Shown here in pieces: positions 33,930-41,725 of a stretch of 64,000 bases of DNA. A model generated the notes under the pieces. It saw only the letters and a list, made by a program, of their open reading frames with translations. It had not been told where the DNA came from and made no database searches. Made by a program: the position numbers and the translations under genes. This DNA comes from Candidatus Nanohaloarchaea archaeon (GTDB lineage: Archaea > Nanohalarchaeota > Nanosalinia > Nanosalinales > Nanosalinaceae). The stretch lies in NCBI GenBank assembly GCA_014297435.1, contig JACOQA010000003.1, positions 1-64,000 of the forward strand, in the 5' to 3' direction. Each line of letters opens with the position of its first letter. The first letter of the stretch is position 1.

Positions 33930-34537
33930 CAGTTTTCTCTCCACAACTTTTCCACTTTTTCCTTCGTAAGTTTTTCCTCCATACTATCGACAGCATACTT
34001 CCTGAGTGACCTGGAAATATCCTCATTTAAGCTTCTCTTATTTTCCCAGCGCTTTTCTTCTATAGCTTCTAAGACCTTCTTTTTGTCGAACACAACCTCT
34101 CCGAAATCAAGCTGAACCATACGTCCTTCATCATCATATCCGTTGTTGAGCGTGAAGTTATAGATAGTGTCACCAATACCGTAGCTCCAGAGAGTTTCCA
34201 GAAGATCAACATAATCATCTATAATCTGTTTCTTCTCTTCTAGATCACTGAGAGATTCTAGTTTATTGTGTACCGGAACAAGCCTGTCCTGATAAACAGT
34301 ACCGTCGTCTATCCGAATATTCCCGAAGATAAAACTTGGCAGATCCTTTTCCTGGATTCTTTCTAGGGATCTTGACCTTCTTTCAATCGCCATATCTACG
34401 TTTTCCTCAGCCTTTGCCCTGGAGTCGTACCAGTTGGTAGCCATCTCTATCATTTCTTCTCTAGACTTGGGCTCTTTCCGAACCCAGTCTCCTTCAGCAT
34501 AAACTTTGTACTGAAGTCCTTCACCAATCAGCACCAT
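33926..34537 (-). CDS. Protein-kinase-like fold protein, probably inactive
   Basis: 203 residues. The N-terminus IGEGLQYKVYAEGDWVRKEP looks like a kinase glycine loop and lysine, and VQLDFGEVVFDK carries a DFG motif. The catalytic HRDxxxxN loop is not present where expected (GIGDTIYNFTLNNG). It may be a small pseudokinase or sugar-kinase relative. Cotranscribed in tail position with cysS (three-base gap). Confidence 0.5.
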   Translation of the reverse strand: MVLIGEGLQYKVYAEGDWVRKEPKSREEMIEMATNWYDSRAKAEENVDMAIERRSRSLERIQEKDLPSFIFGNIRIDDGTVYQDRLVPVHNKLESLSDLEEKKQIIDDYVDLLETLWSYGIGDTIYNFTLNNGYDDEGRMVQLDFGEVVFDKKKVLEAIEEKRWENKRSLNEDISRSLRKYAVDSMEEKLTKEKVEKLWRENC

Positions 34538-34540
34538 TTT

Positions 34541-35968
34541 CTAGCTCTCTACCCAGATCGCGCCTTCATCCGTATCTTCTATCTCGAAACCTATTTCTCC
34601 CAGTCTATCACGGATGAAGTCCGATGTCTCATAGTCCTCATTTTCTCTCGCACTCTCTCTTAACTCCAGTAAGGTTTCGACCAGTTCCGATTCCTCCTTG
34701 TCCTCCCTAAGTTCTACCCCGAGGATCTCGAAAAGCTCTTCTAAAACCTGTTTGGCTTCTCCGGTGTTGGCGTCCGAGTTCTGGTCAAGAGCAGCGTTAA
34801 CCGAGTTGATATACTCCATCAGTTCCTGTTTAGCGTTCGCGGTATTAAGGTCATCATCCATCTCTTCCTCAAACCTTTTCCTCAGTTTTTCTGTCTCCTC
34901 TTCTAGGACGTTTTCTCCTTCCTGACCGCTTTTCTCTACACGTTTCAGAGTTCTCTTCAGTTTCTTCAGTTCTTTTTCTGCTTTCTCAAAACCTTCACGT
35001 GAGAAGTTGGTCTCGGATCTGTAGTGTGAAGAAACAAGATACAGTCTTAGTGCGTTTCCACTGTATCCTTCATCTAGCAGATCTCTTACCGTGACAAAGT
35101 TTCCTTTGGATTTACTCATTTTCTCTCCTTCCCACTGGATGAACTCGTTGTGAAGCCAGTACCTTGCCTGTCCTTCTCCGGTGGCTGCGAAGCACTGCGC
35201 TCTCTCGTTCGGATGGTGCGGGAAGATATGGTCTTTTCCGCCCGCGTGGATATCGAACTCATCTCCCAGGTATTTCTGCCCCATAACTGAGCATTCAAGG
35301 TGCCATCCCGGGTATCCGGTTGACCATGGACTCTCCCATTTCATGAGGTGACCTGTACCTTCCGCATTTAACCAAAGGGCAAAGTCGTACTGGTTCTTCT
35401 TTTTACTGTCCTCTTCAACCCTTGATTCTGCTTCTTTTTTCAGTTGTTCAAGATCTTTCTTCGCCATCTCCCCATACGGATAGTCTTTGACGAAAGCATC
35501 GATATCGAAATAGACGTTGCCCTCTCTTTCGTAGGCATAACCGTTTTCAATTATTTTTTCGATGTAGTTGATCATCTCGTTTAGGTGACCTGTGGCTCTA
35601 GGAACAATATCCTGCCTTTCAACGTTGATTGCTTGAGTGTCCTCGAAGTAGCGTTCGATCTGATCCTCTACTAGCTCCATAGGTTCAAGTCCGAGTTCTT
35701 TAGCTCTTTTCTCGACCTTGTCCTCTCCCTGATCGCCATCGTCCGTTAAGTGTCCAACATCAGTAATGTTCTGGACGTGTCTTACCGTGAAGCCTTTCCA
35801 TTCAAGGTAACGCCTTAACGTGTCCCATACAGCGTAGGGTCTTGCGTTTCCTATGTGCAGATCATCGTAGATTGTCTGTCCACAGCTGTAGAACTTTACC
35901 TTTCCTTCTTCTTTCGGTTCGAACTCTTCTTTCTCACGGGTCAAAGTGTTGAATAGTTTGAGTGGCAT
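34541..35968 (-). CDS. cysS: Cysteinyl-tRNA synthetase
   Basis: 475 residues, class Ia. Zinc-cysteine and HIGH motif YSCGQTIYDDLHIGNARPY at residues 27-45, GWHLECS and GGKDHIFPHHPNE for zinc and binding, KMSKS as GEKMSKSKGN. The C-terminal tRNA-binding helices are present. So this cell charges tRNA-Cys directly; the tRNA-Cys gene lies at 39098. Confidence 0.96.
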   Translation of the reverse strand: MPLKLFNTLTREKEEFEPKEEGKVKFYSCGQTIYDDLHIGNARPYAVWDTLRRYLEWKGFTVRHVQNITDVGHLTDDGDQGEDKVEKRAKELGLEPMELVEDQIERYFEDTQAINVERQDIVPRATGHLNEMINYIEKIIENGYAYEREGNVYFDIDAFVKDYPYGEMAKKDLEQLKKEAESRVEEDSKKKNQYDFALWLNAEGTGHLMKWESPWSTGYPGWHLECSVMGQKYLGDEFDIHAGGKDHIFPHHPNERAQCFAATGEGQARYWLHNEFIQWEGEKMSKSKGNFVTVRDLLDEGYSGNALRLYLVSSHYRSETNFSREGFEKAEKELKKLKRTLKRVEKSGQEGENVLEEETEKLRKRFEEEMDDDLNTANAKQELMEYINSVNAALDQNSDANTGEAKQVLEELFEILGVELREDKEESELVETLLELRESARENEDYETSDFIRDRLGEIGFEIEDTDEGAIWVES

Positions 35969-36052
35969 TCTTGATCAGCTGCGATTAATAGAAAGTGAGG
36001 TTGTGAAAGTTAAAAGATTTCCAGAAATTGCTTGATCTTTTTTCCGCTCATA

Positions 36053-36070
36053 TGATTGAAATTTCAATCA
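36053..36070. promoter_or_regulatory. Perfect 18-bp palindrome
   Basis: TGATTGAAATTTCAATCA is a perfect palindrome in the gap upstream of cysS and of the Cas6-like fragment. A dimeric regulator site is the simple reading. The half-site ATTGAAA also ends many type I CRISPR repeats, but no array is present. Confidence 0.5.
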
Positions 36071-36116
36071 GTTCCAGCAATATCCAACACGATTAAAAGA
36101 ACATATTATCCAAATA

Positions 36117-36221
36117 ATGACCTTGAGGATTCTTCTAAGACTTGATTCTCTGAAAGATCAGACCTATAATCCTTCTTATCACGTTGATCTACCTCGTGCT
36201 TGTCTTTCAATTGAACTTTAG
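36117..36221 (+). pseudogene. Possible Cas6 N-terminal remnant
   Basis: A 34-codon frame, MTLRILLRLDSLKDQTYNPS then YHVDLPRACLSIEL, ends in TAG at 36219-36221. The pattern hydrophobic-R-L-x-(8)-Y-x3-YHxxL is that of the first 25 residues of Cas6, the CRISPR RNA endonuclease. A TATA-like GATTAAAAG lies about 25 bases upstream, so the old start looks intact. The rest of the protein is missing; the opposing Nudix gene ends at 36275. Short similarity, so only suggestive. Confidence 0.35.
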
Positions 36222-36274
36222 AAGTATTAGAACTACTAAGATTTCTGAGAAAAACCTTATATCTTTTAATTTAA

Positions 36275-36724
36275 TCAGAAAGAAGGCATCTTCTCCAGTT
36301 TTTCCAGAAACTTCCCGATTCTCTCACTACCTTCCATGTATCCCTTGTCAATCTTTCCAACTTCCTCTTCTACTTCGGAAGGTTCAACCCATTTAACTTC
36401 CTTAAGATCTTCCTCAGGTTCTGCATCATCTGAGTCCGCTTCCATATGGTAGAGAACTCTGACTAGGTTGTCAGGGCCTTGATCGACCTGACTCGACGAG
36501 TTTACCTCAACCAATTGAAATATTTCACCTTCTAAACCGGTTTCCTCTTCTACTTCACGTTTTGCGGCTTCTTCCGGATCTTCTCCTTCTTCTATGTGTC
36601 CTCCGGGGAAGTGCCACTGGTCCGACATAGGATGATCTTCTTTCTCGATCTTTTTCCCTAGCAGAACCTTTCCGTTGTAGGTTACTATTGCGCCGGCTGC
36701 GACCATGAAGTTTTCTCTTGACAT
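36275..36724 (-). CDS. Nudix hydrolase
   Basis: 149 residues. Complete Nudix box GGHIEEGEDPEEAAKREVEE then ETGL near residue 42, preceded by QWHFPGG. MutT-like nucleotide pool or cofactor hydrolase; substrate unknown. First of a run of four Nudix domains on this strand (36275, 37458, 37844 with two). Confidence 0.92.
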   Translation of the reverse strand: MSRENFMVAAGAIVTYNGKVLLGKKIEKEDHPMSDQWHFPGGHIEEGEDPEEAAKREVEEETGLEGEIFQLVEVNSSSQVDQGPDNLVRVLYHMEADSDDAEPEEDLKEVKWVEPSEVEEEVGKIDKGYMEGSERIGKFLEKLEKMPSF

Positions 36725-36762
36725 ATTTTAGAATAAGAAGGGAAGGGATTTGAAGCCTGTTG

Positions 36763-37419
36763 CTAGAAAACAGCCAGACTGTTCTCTACTTCTTGTCTTA
36801 GTGCGTCTTCCCCCTGCTCAGCCGTCCCAACCATGTCATCAATATGTGTCTCTGGGTTACGGTGACCATAGTTTACCGAAGCTCTTCCGGCTTCTTCGCC
36901 TTCAACTGCGACGGAGACCTGGCTTATAACATCGCCTTCTACAGGTTGATCGGAGTAGCCAGAAATTGTCTCGTCCCCAAGCTCGTCGTTGAATCCCATT
37001 AGCACATTTGTGATGTAGTCAACGGCTGTTCCTCTTCCTTCTTCATCCAGAGTGTGGTCGAATTCGGATAGTTCTCCTGTGGCGTCAATAGATATGTTGA
37101 TTCCGTATCTGTCCTGTTTGACGTATTCTGATCTATGTTTACTTACGCTTGCGACCCCTTTGTTTGTTACCTCTACATCAGGTTCTTCAAGCATACTGTA
37201 GTTGTTAGTTATCCTATTTAGTTCTGATTCAAGCTCTGAGACTTCGTCATCATACGGATGATCGATACTACTTGTTCTCGAACCCGAATTTGCGGCATTC
37301 ACCCCATTTTTGGTTTGTTGTGTTTTCTGTTTTCCGTCAGAGGCGCATCCTGCTGCTCCGGCAGTAAGTGCTGCGCCGATTCCGCCTAAAATCTTTCTCC
37401 GGGAAAACTTCTTGGTCAT
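36763..37419 (-). CDS. Tat-exported lipoprotein, unknown
   Basis: 218 residues. The N-terminus MTKKFSRRKILGGIGAALTA ends in a lipobox AAGC, so it is a twin-arginine-type secreted lipoprotein, the usual route in haloarchaea. The mature part (from about residue 40) is acidic with mixed strands and helices; no family recognised. Sits among the Nudix genes. Confidence 0.75.
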   Translation of the reverse strand: MTKKFSRRKILGGIGAALTAGAAGCASDGKQKTQQTKNGVNAANSGSRTSSIDHPYDDEVSELESELNRITNNYSMLEEPDVEVTNKGVASVSKHRSEYVKQDRYGINISIDATGELSEFDHTLDEEGRGTAVDYITNVLMGFNDELGDETISGYSDQPVEGDVISQVSVAVEGEEAGRASVNYGHRNPETHIDDMVGTAEQGEDALRQEVENSLAVF

Positions 37420-37457
37420 ATTTGTTACTAGAAGGTCAATACATAAAAATGTTTTGG

Positions 37458-37847
37458 TTATACGCCCAAGACTCTCATATCCTTCTCAAGCTGAGGCACC
37501 GTTTCAAAACCATCGATCTGATCTCTCTTTACCCACTCGAACTTATCATGTTCTCGAGTCAGCTCAACTTCATCGCTCTCAACTATGACAAGCACGGGAT
37601 GGATTGTGAAGTGGTATTCTCCAGATTCAACGGTAAAAGGTTCCGCAGTTTTGATTGTCTTTCCTATCAGACCTGTTTCCTCTTCAAGTTCACGTAGAGC
37701 GCCCTCCCTCTCTGTTTCATCCTCCAGAAAACCAGAGGGAAACTCCCACTCTCCCGGGTAACGGTCTCTAGATTCAGCTCTCTTTACCAAAAGAAACTTC
37801 TCTATCTCAGGATTGTAGGTTACGGCCACCACAACATCGTGGTTCAT
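37458..37847 (-). CDS. Nudix hydrolase
   Basis: 129 residues. EFPSGFLEDETEREGALREL then EEETGL is a good Nudix box. Its start overlaps the stop of the double-Nudix gene by ATGA, so the two are coupled. Substrate unknown. Confidence 0.9.
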   Translation of the reverse strand: MNHDVVVAVTYNPEIEKFLLVKRAESRDRYPGEWEFPSGFLEDETEREGALRELEEETGLIGKTIKTAEPFTVESGEYHFTIHPVLVIVESDEVELTREHDKFEWVKRDQIDGFETVPQLEKDMRVLGV

Positions 37848-38623
37848 AGATCTAGTCTTTCAATAGATTCCATTTCTCCAAGGGTTTTCAGGCCATCAAG
37901 TTCGCCCAGACTAACTAGCTTAGCCTTGTCGTGTTCATGATTAAGCTCCACCTCTCCTTCTGCTTCGACAAGGAACGGGTGCAGCCTCCAAACACCTAGT
38001 TCTCCACGATTCAAGTACGGTTTTCCGGATCTAACCGCTTGGCCTTCAAGCCCTGTCTCCTCTTTTAGCTCTCTAAGCGCAGCTTCTTTTTTCGTTTCAC
38101 CTTCCTCTATTCTTCCTCCCGGAAAGTTCCAGTAGCCTGAGCTCGAGGTCTGCTCCGAACGCCTGAGAACAACATATTTCCCGTTTTTTCTGGGTACTGA
38201 GGTTGCGACCTCGCCCTCAACCAGTCCAAGCTGCTTGATAGCCTTGAACTGGCCTATACTTTCGTACTCGTAGAAATTAGTTAGATCGATCCATTCGAAA
38301 CTGTCATGTTCCTCAGAAAGAACATTCTCTGAAATCTCATCTGCTTTTTCTGGATCGAGTTCGATTAGTACGGGGTAAAGATTGTATTTCGGATTATCTT
38401 CGCTAGGATACGGATCGGCGACTTTCTCTATACTGTAATCGTTTTCTTTCCACTTAAGCTGTATTTCTTCTTTTAGCTCGCGTACTGCCGCTTCTTCTAT
38501 CGCTTCATTCTCTTTTCTTTTCCCGCCTATCCACTCCCAGTAGTTGTCCTTCGTTCTCCGTGCCAGGAAGTATTTTTCCTGCGATCTTATCACTAGCTGG
38601 GCTACGTCTTTTGTGTCGGCCAT
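37844..38623 (-). CDS. Tandem double-Nudix protein
   Basis: 259 residues made of two Nudix domains. The first box is GGKRKENEAIEEAAVRELKE then EIQL (near residue 33), the second GGRIEEGETKKEAALRELKE then ETGL (near residue 168). Both halves have the usual pattern and length. Likely arose by gene duplication and fusion; translationally coupled to the single-domain Nudix at 37458. Substrate unknown. Confidence 0.9.
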   Translation of the reverse strand: MADTKDVAQLVIRSQEKYFLARRTKDNYWEWIGGKRKENEAIEEAAVRELKEEIQLKWKENDYSIEKVADPYPSEDNPKYNLYPVLIELDPEKADEISENVLSEEHDSFEWIDLTNFYEYESIGQFKAIKQLGLVEGEVATSVPRKNGKYVVLRRSEQTSSSGYWNFPGGRIEEGETKKEAALRELKEETGLEGQAVRSGKPYLNRGELGVWRLHPFLVEAEGEVELNHEHDKAKLVSLGELDGLKTLGEMESIERLDL

Positions 38624-38662
38624 AGATTTGTTTTAGACCTCAGAGATTATTATTGGCTATTA

Positions 38663-39055
38663 TCAGAACTCTATTTCGTCAACCGAGATCAGATCCCAGT
38701 CTGCGTAAGGCTCATCTTTGTCCTCGTATGATTCTTTAACGTCCTCAGGATCGCCTCTTACCTGCATAAAGTAGAAATCTTCGTCTATTCTCCCGACTTC
38801 AACCCCGAGAGTCTCCCTCACGGTTTCATACAAAGTGGTGTAGACCTGCTCTATCTCATTTGAGCCAACTTTTCCTACAGGGGAGCTTAGATTGGATTCC
38901 TGAACCTTTTCGAGATCTACAGCTGCCGAAAACGCATAAATATCGTCATGCGCCTCATCCAGAATACCTTCTATAGTTGCATCATTCTGCTTAGGATCAT
39001 CATCCAGCGTTTCATCTATAGACTGTTTCAAAGCCCTACCCCATCCTTCTCGCAT
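38663..39055 (-). CDS. Acidic protein, unknown
   Basis: 130 residues from the ATG at 39055 (MREGWGRALKQSIDETLDDD). A longer open frame runs into the tRNA-Cys and is not credible. The sequence mixes helices with a strand-rich C terminus (DFYFMQVRGDPEDVKESYED). No family recognised. Confidence 0.65.
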   Translation of the reverse strand: MREGWGRALKQSIDETLDDDPKQNDATIEGILDEAHDDIYAFSAAVDLEKVQESNLSSPVGKVGSNEIEQVYTTLYETVRETLGVEVGRIDEDFYFMQVRGDPEDVKESYEDKDEPYADWDLISVDEIEF

Positions 39056-39097
39056 AAGTAATCGAAATTTAGGGAGAACTTTTTGTATATGAAGGAT

Positions 39098-39168
39098 AGC
39101 CGGGACGGGGATTTGCACCCCGGTAGGCGGCTTTGCAGGCCGCTGCATAGCTCCTCTGCCATCCCGGC
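39098..39168 (-). tRNA. tRNA-Cys(GCA)
   Basis: 71 nt. Acceptor GCCGGGA/TCCCGGC, anticodon stem GCGGC/GCCGC with loop CTGCAAA (anticodon GCA), discriminator U. The T loop reads TGCAAAT rather than TTCAAAT, so the nearly invariant U55 is G. TATA-like GTTAAAAG lies just upstream. Confidence 0.95.
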
Positions 39169-39217
39169 AAACAGATTCTTTTAACTAAACAGTCGGTGAG
39201 AAACCTTAAAACCGCTT

Positions 39218-39310
39218 TCAGTCGTTGCACGGACAGCCTTCGCCGCATCCGCACCCTTTCTCTTCCTCGCCTTCACCAGTTTCAACGTCTTTACTTCCTT
39301 TTTCTGGCAT
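39218..39310 (-). CDS. 30-residue CxC metallothionein-like peptide
   Basis: ATG CCA GAA ... GAC TGA encodes MPEKGSKDVETGEGEEEKGC followed by GCGEGCPCND. Four cysteines in CxC-x3-CxC would chelate metal. A TATA-like CTAATAAAAAC about 25 bases upstream fits a leaderless start. Divergently placed 74 bases from a PqqB-like gene. Could be a metal buffer or a precursor peptide; too short for certainty. Confidence 0.45.
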   Translation of the reverse strand: MPEKGSKDVETGEGEEEKGCGCGEGCPCND

Positions 39311-39383
39311 ATACAACGGTTTATGGAAAGGGTTTTTATTAGTCAAGGATTATCTGACGTATCAACGGAGGCAGATATTCTAT

Positions 39384-40190
39384 ATGAAGATCGAGGTTCT
39401 CGGCACGGTCCAGGATGGAGGAGTACCACACATGGATTGTAGCTGCCGGGTATGCGAGGAAGCTAGACAAGACTGTTCAAAACAAAGATACGTACACGCC
39501 GTCATGCTGAAGGAGAATGACGATGAAAACTCGATCCGGTATCTGATCGGAGCCAGCCCTGATATTAGAAACCAGATAAAGGGAGAGTTCCTCGACGGAG
39601 TATTCGTGTCGGACGACCACCTCGGAGATATTACAGGACTACTATTCCTAGGAGAGTCTTCTATGGATGCCTCCGGAGTACCTGTCTACTGCGCAGAAGG
39701 AGTAAAGGACTTCATAATGAAAAACGATCCGTACAGGTACATGGTCGACCGCGGAAATATTGAAACAGAAGTCGTAGACGAAGGAGAAGAAGTTGAGGTG
39801 CAGGGAGGTCATGTAGAACCTCGAGAAGTAATTCATAGAGGAGATTACGCTGACGCATTAAGCTTCATGATCCACGGAGAGGACAAAAAACTTTACTACG
39901 TCTCAGACCTCGACAAATGGACTGAAGACGCTATCGAATCGGTTAAAGAAGCTGATATTGCGATTGTCGATGGCTGCTTCTGGACGAAAGAGGAGCTGGA
40001 CAGGTTCGAGGAGGTTCCACACCCTCCGATCAAGGAGTCGATGGAAACGTTTTCGGACGTTGATACAGAGATCTACTTCACCCACATGAACCACACCAAC
40101 CCGGTACTGCTGGAGGACTCAGATGAGAGAAAGGAGATGGAGGAGAAAGGCTTCCAGATAGTTGAGAGAGGCATGGAGTTCGAGATCTAA
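39384..40190 (+). CDS. PqqB-like metallo-beta-lactamase-fold protein
   Basis: 268 residues from the ATG at 39384. It shows the PqqB layout: VLGTVQDGGVPHMDCSCRVC (with the CxCxxC zinc site), VSDDHLGDITGLLFLG in place of the canonical HxHxDH, LYYVSDLDKW and IYFTHMNHTNPVLL. PqqB oxidises the diglutamate-tyrosine intermediate in PQQ synthesis; no other pqq gene is present here, so the role is probably another oxidation or hydrolysis. A 30-residue cysteine peptide lies divergently at 39218. Confidence 0.85.
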   Translation: MKIEVLGTVQDGGVPHMDCSCRVCEEARQDCSKQRYVHAVMLKENDDENSIRYLIGASPDIRNQIKGEFLDGVFVSDDHLGDITGLLFLGESSMDASGVPVYCAEGVKDFIMKNDPYRYMVDRGNIETEVVDEGEEVEVQGGHVEPREVIHRGDYADALSFMIHGEDKKLYYVSDLDKWTEDAIESVKEADIAIVDGCFWTKEELDRFEEVPHPPIKESMETFSDVDTEIYFTHMNHTNPVLLEDSDERKEMEEKGFQIVERGMEFEI

Positions 40191-40309
40191 AGGCAGGAAC
40201 ACTAGATTCGGACCCTTAAAACCTCTCGTATATAAAGTTTTCTTCTTATTTGCTATCTACAGGGCAGTCAAAACGCTCAACGAATTCTTACACCAAACTC
40301 TGATCCGTC

Positions 40310-40477
40310 ATGATCAAAAAATTCAACCTTCTGAAAGCATTCCTTACCTCGGTAACCACCGCACTAGTTTTACGTTCCGGAAACCACCTCAAAATGTTCT
40401 CACTGGTTGCAGGATTGATGACAGTAGGCGGGAGTCTGACATTAGAAATAGAAGATCAGATCAAAAGAAACATTTAG
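40310..40477 (+). CDS. 55-residue small hydrophobic protein
   Basis: ATG at 40310, TAG at 40475-40477, encoding MIKKFNLLKAFLTSVTTALV then an amphipathic membrane-like stretch. A TATA-like GTATATAAAG near 40230 would give a leader of about 50 bases. No ribosome-binding site; no family recognised. Confidence 0.4.
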   Translation: MIKKFNLLKAFLTSVTTALVLRSGNHLKMFSLVAGLMTVGGSLTLEIEDQIKRNI

Positions 40478-40490
40478 AGACCGATAACTA

Positions 40491-40877
40491 ATGTCTGCTA
40501 GTAAAGTTCCTGATATTTTCAAAGGCGAAATATCTAAGGAAGATAAAAAATTTCTATTAGAGCATGCTTGGAGTAAAAGAAGCCATTATAGAAGGAACTC
40601 TAGTTTTCTCCTAAGCCTACTAGTATCAACAACAGCTGTTTTTATTGCTTTCATAAATTACTATCTGAAAACCGCTGAATCATTAGGCGATTTTCTAGTA
40701 TTCTCACTGGTTTCTATTCTTTTCTCTTGTCTAATAATCATATTCGGATATAGTAGTTATTCCGCCTTCAAGACCTCAAACCATTACCAATCTATGTACT
40801 CAAGCTACTTAGAAACTTACTTTGAGGACTTAAGCGAAGAACTGATTGAGGATTATAAGGAGGACAAATTACTCTAG
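40491..40877 (+). CDS. Two-helix membrane protein, AT-rich
   Basis: 128 residues with membrane segments near 39-58 and 70-90, flanked by charged termini. The coding sequence is more AT-rich and less acidic than its neighbours, which may indicate recent acquisition. It lies just ahead of the SRP RNA promoter. Confidence 0.6.
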   Translation: MSASKVPDIFKGEISKEDKKFLLEHAWSKRSHYRRNSSFLLSLLVSTTAVFIAFINYYLKTAESLGDFLVFSLVSILFSCLIIIFGYSSYSAFKTSNHYQSMYSSYLETYFEDLSEELIEDYKEDKLL

Positions 40878-40912
40878 ATAACCGTCCGACTTTTAACTTT
40901 CCCACCCCCAAT

Positions 40913-41181
40913 CTCGGGTATGGCAGGCCGGGCGGCTTGGGGTCGCCTCTGTCCGGAAATCCTCGTGATGCCGGAGCCGTCAACCAGGGAGCGGCGTCTC
41001 CTCTGAGGTTTCCAGCCCTCTTCGGTTCGCTGAGGGTCCGTCCTCCGGGATACTCTTGGTCGTGAACCGGGTCAGGCCTTGACGGGAGCAGCCCTAAGCG
41101 GTCAGGCGTATGTTCGGAGGGTGGCGGACCTGAGACCTGAGGAGGTTTACTGGGTCTCGAGGAACGTCCATCCCCGGGAGC
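40913..41181 (+). ncRNA. Signal recognition particle (7S) RNA
   Basis: About 269 nt, GC-rich unlike its surroundings. Helix 1 pairs CTCGGGTATGG (40913-40923) with CCATCCCCGGGAG (41169-41181). The Alu part has GGCG-loop-CGCC and TCCGG/CCGGA (helices 3 and 4). The S domain shows the helix-8 hallmark GTCAGG (41071-41076) and GAGCAGCCC (41086-41094). A TATA box TTTTAACT (40891-40898) is about 22 bases upstream. The apical loop of helix 8 reads UGAC where GGAA is normal. Confidence 0.88.
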
Positions 41182-41653
41182 CACCAGTTTTCCACAACTT
41201 TTCTACAAGGAGAGCTGAAACCGTTCCAATCAAAGCCCCAACCAGTACATCGGACGGATAGTGGAGCCCCAGATATACTCTTGAGAACCCGACTAGTCCG
41301 GCGACCAGAAACAGATAGTGTGTCTTGAAGCGTGTGTAGAGTATTGTTGCTAGTACGAATGCTGTTGCTGTATGTCCGGATGGAAATGAGTGCTGAGTAA
41401 AAGCAGTTCCAAGCGATTCTACTGTGGGCCTAGGTCTAGCAAAACCGAACTTGAGCCCATAAACAATTAGTCCTGTAAGAGAGAATCCTAGTAGTGTTTT
41501 GTTAGCTAGCTTCTTTTCCCGAGTGTAGAGGAAGCCTATTAGAACTGCTGCAAACGCTGTGCTTCCTAATGCTGTTAGACCCTGGAAGAACTCGTTGACT
41601 ATCGGCGTTCTTAGCGAGAGTATAAGTTCCATTACCTGTTTTTCGAGAGCCAT
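41147..41653 (-). CDS. PAP2-family membrane phosphatase
   Basis: 168 residues, about five helices. Phosphatase motifs KFGFARPRP, FPSGH and SRVYLGLHYPSD are intact, as in undecaprenyl-diphosphate and phosphatidic-acid phosphatases. It probably dephosphorylates a polyprenyl or glycerolipid carrier. The last 12 codons overlap the 3' arm of the SRP RNA on the other strand. Confidence 0.88.
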   Translation of the reverse strand: MALEKQVMELILSLRTPIVNEFFQGLTALGSTAFAAVLIGFLYTREKKLANKTLLGFSLTGLIVYGLKFGFARPRPTVESLGTAFTQHSFPSGHTATAFVLATILYTRFKTHYLFLVAGLVGFSRVYLGLHYPSDVLVGALIGTVSALLVEKLWKTGGSRGWTFLETQ

Positions 41654-41725
41654 ACTGCTGTCTTTTCTGTGCTAGGACTATAGTTTTTACGGAAAACCGT
41701 ATTACAATAGCCCATAAATAGCATT

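Noticed and set aside
36000-36270. CRISPR array near the Cas6-like fragment
   Set aside because: Only one palindrome; no repeated units with spacers.
36184-36396. Plus-strand frame after the Cas6-like fragment
   Set aside because: Runs antisense into the Nudix gene and shows no family features.
40792-41184. Minus-strand frame across the SRP RNA
   Set aside because: Lies antisense to a clear structural RNA; Pro/Arg-rich with no start signal.
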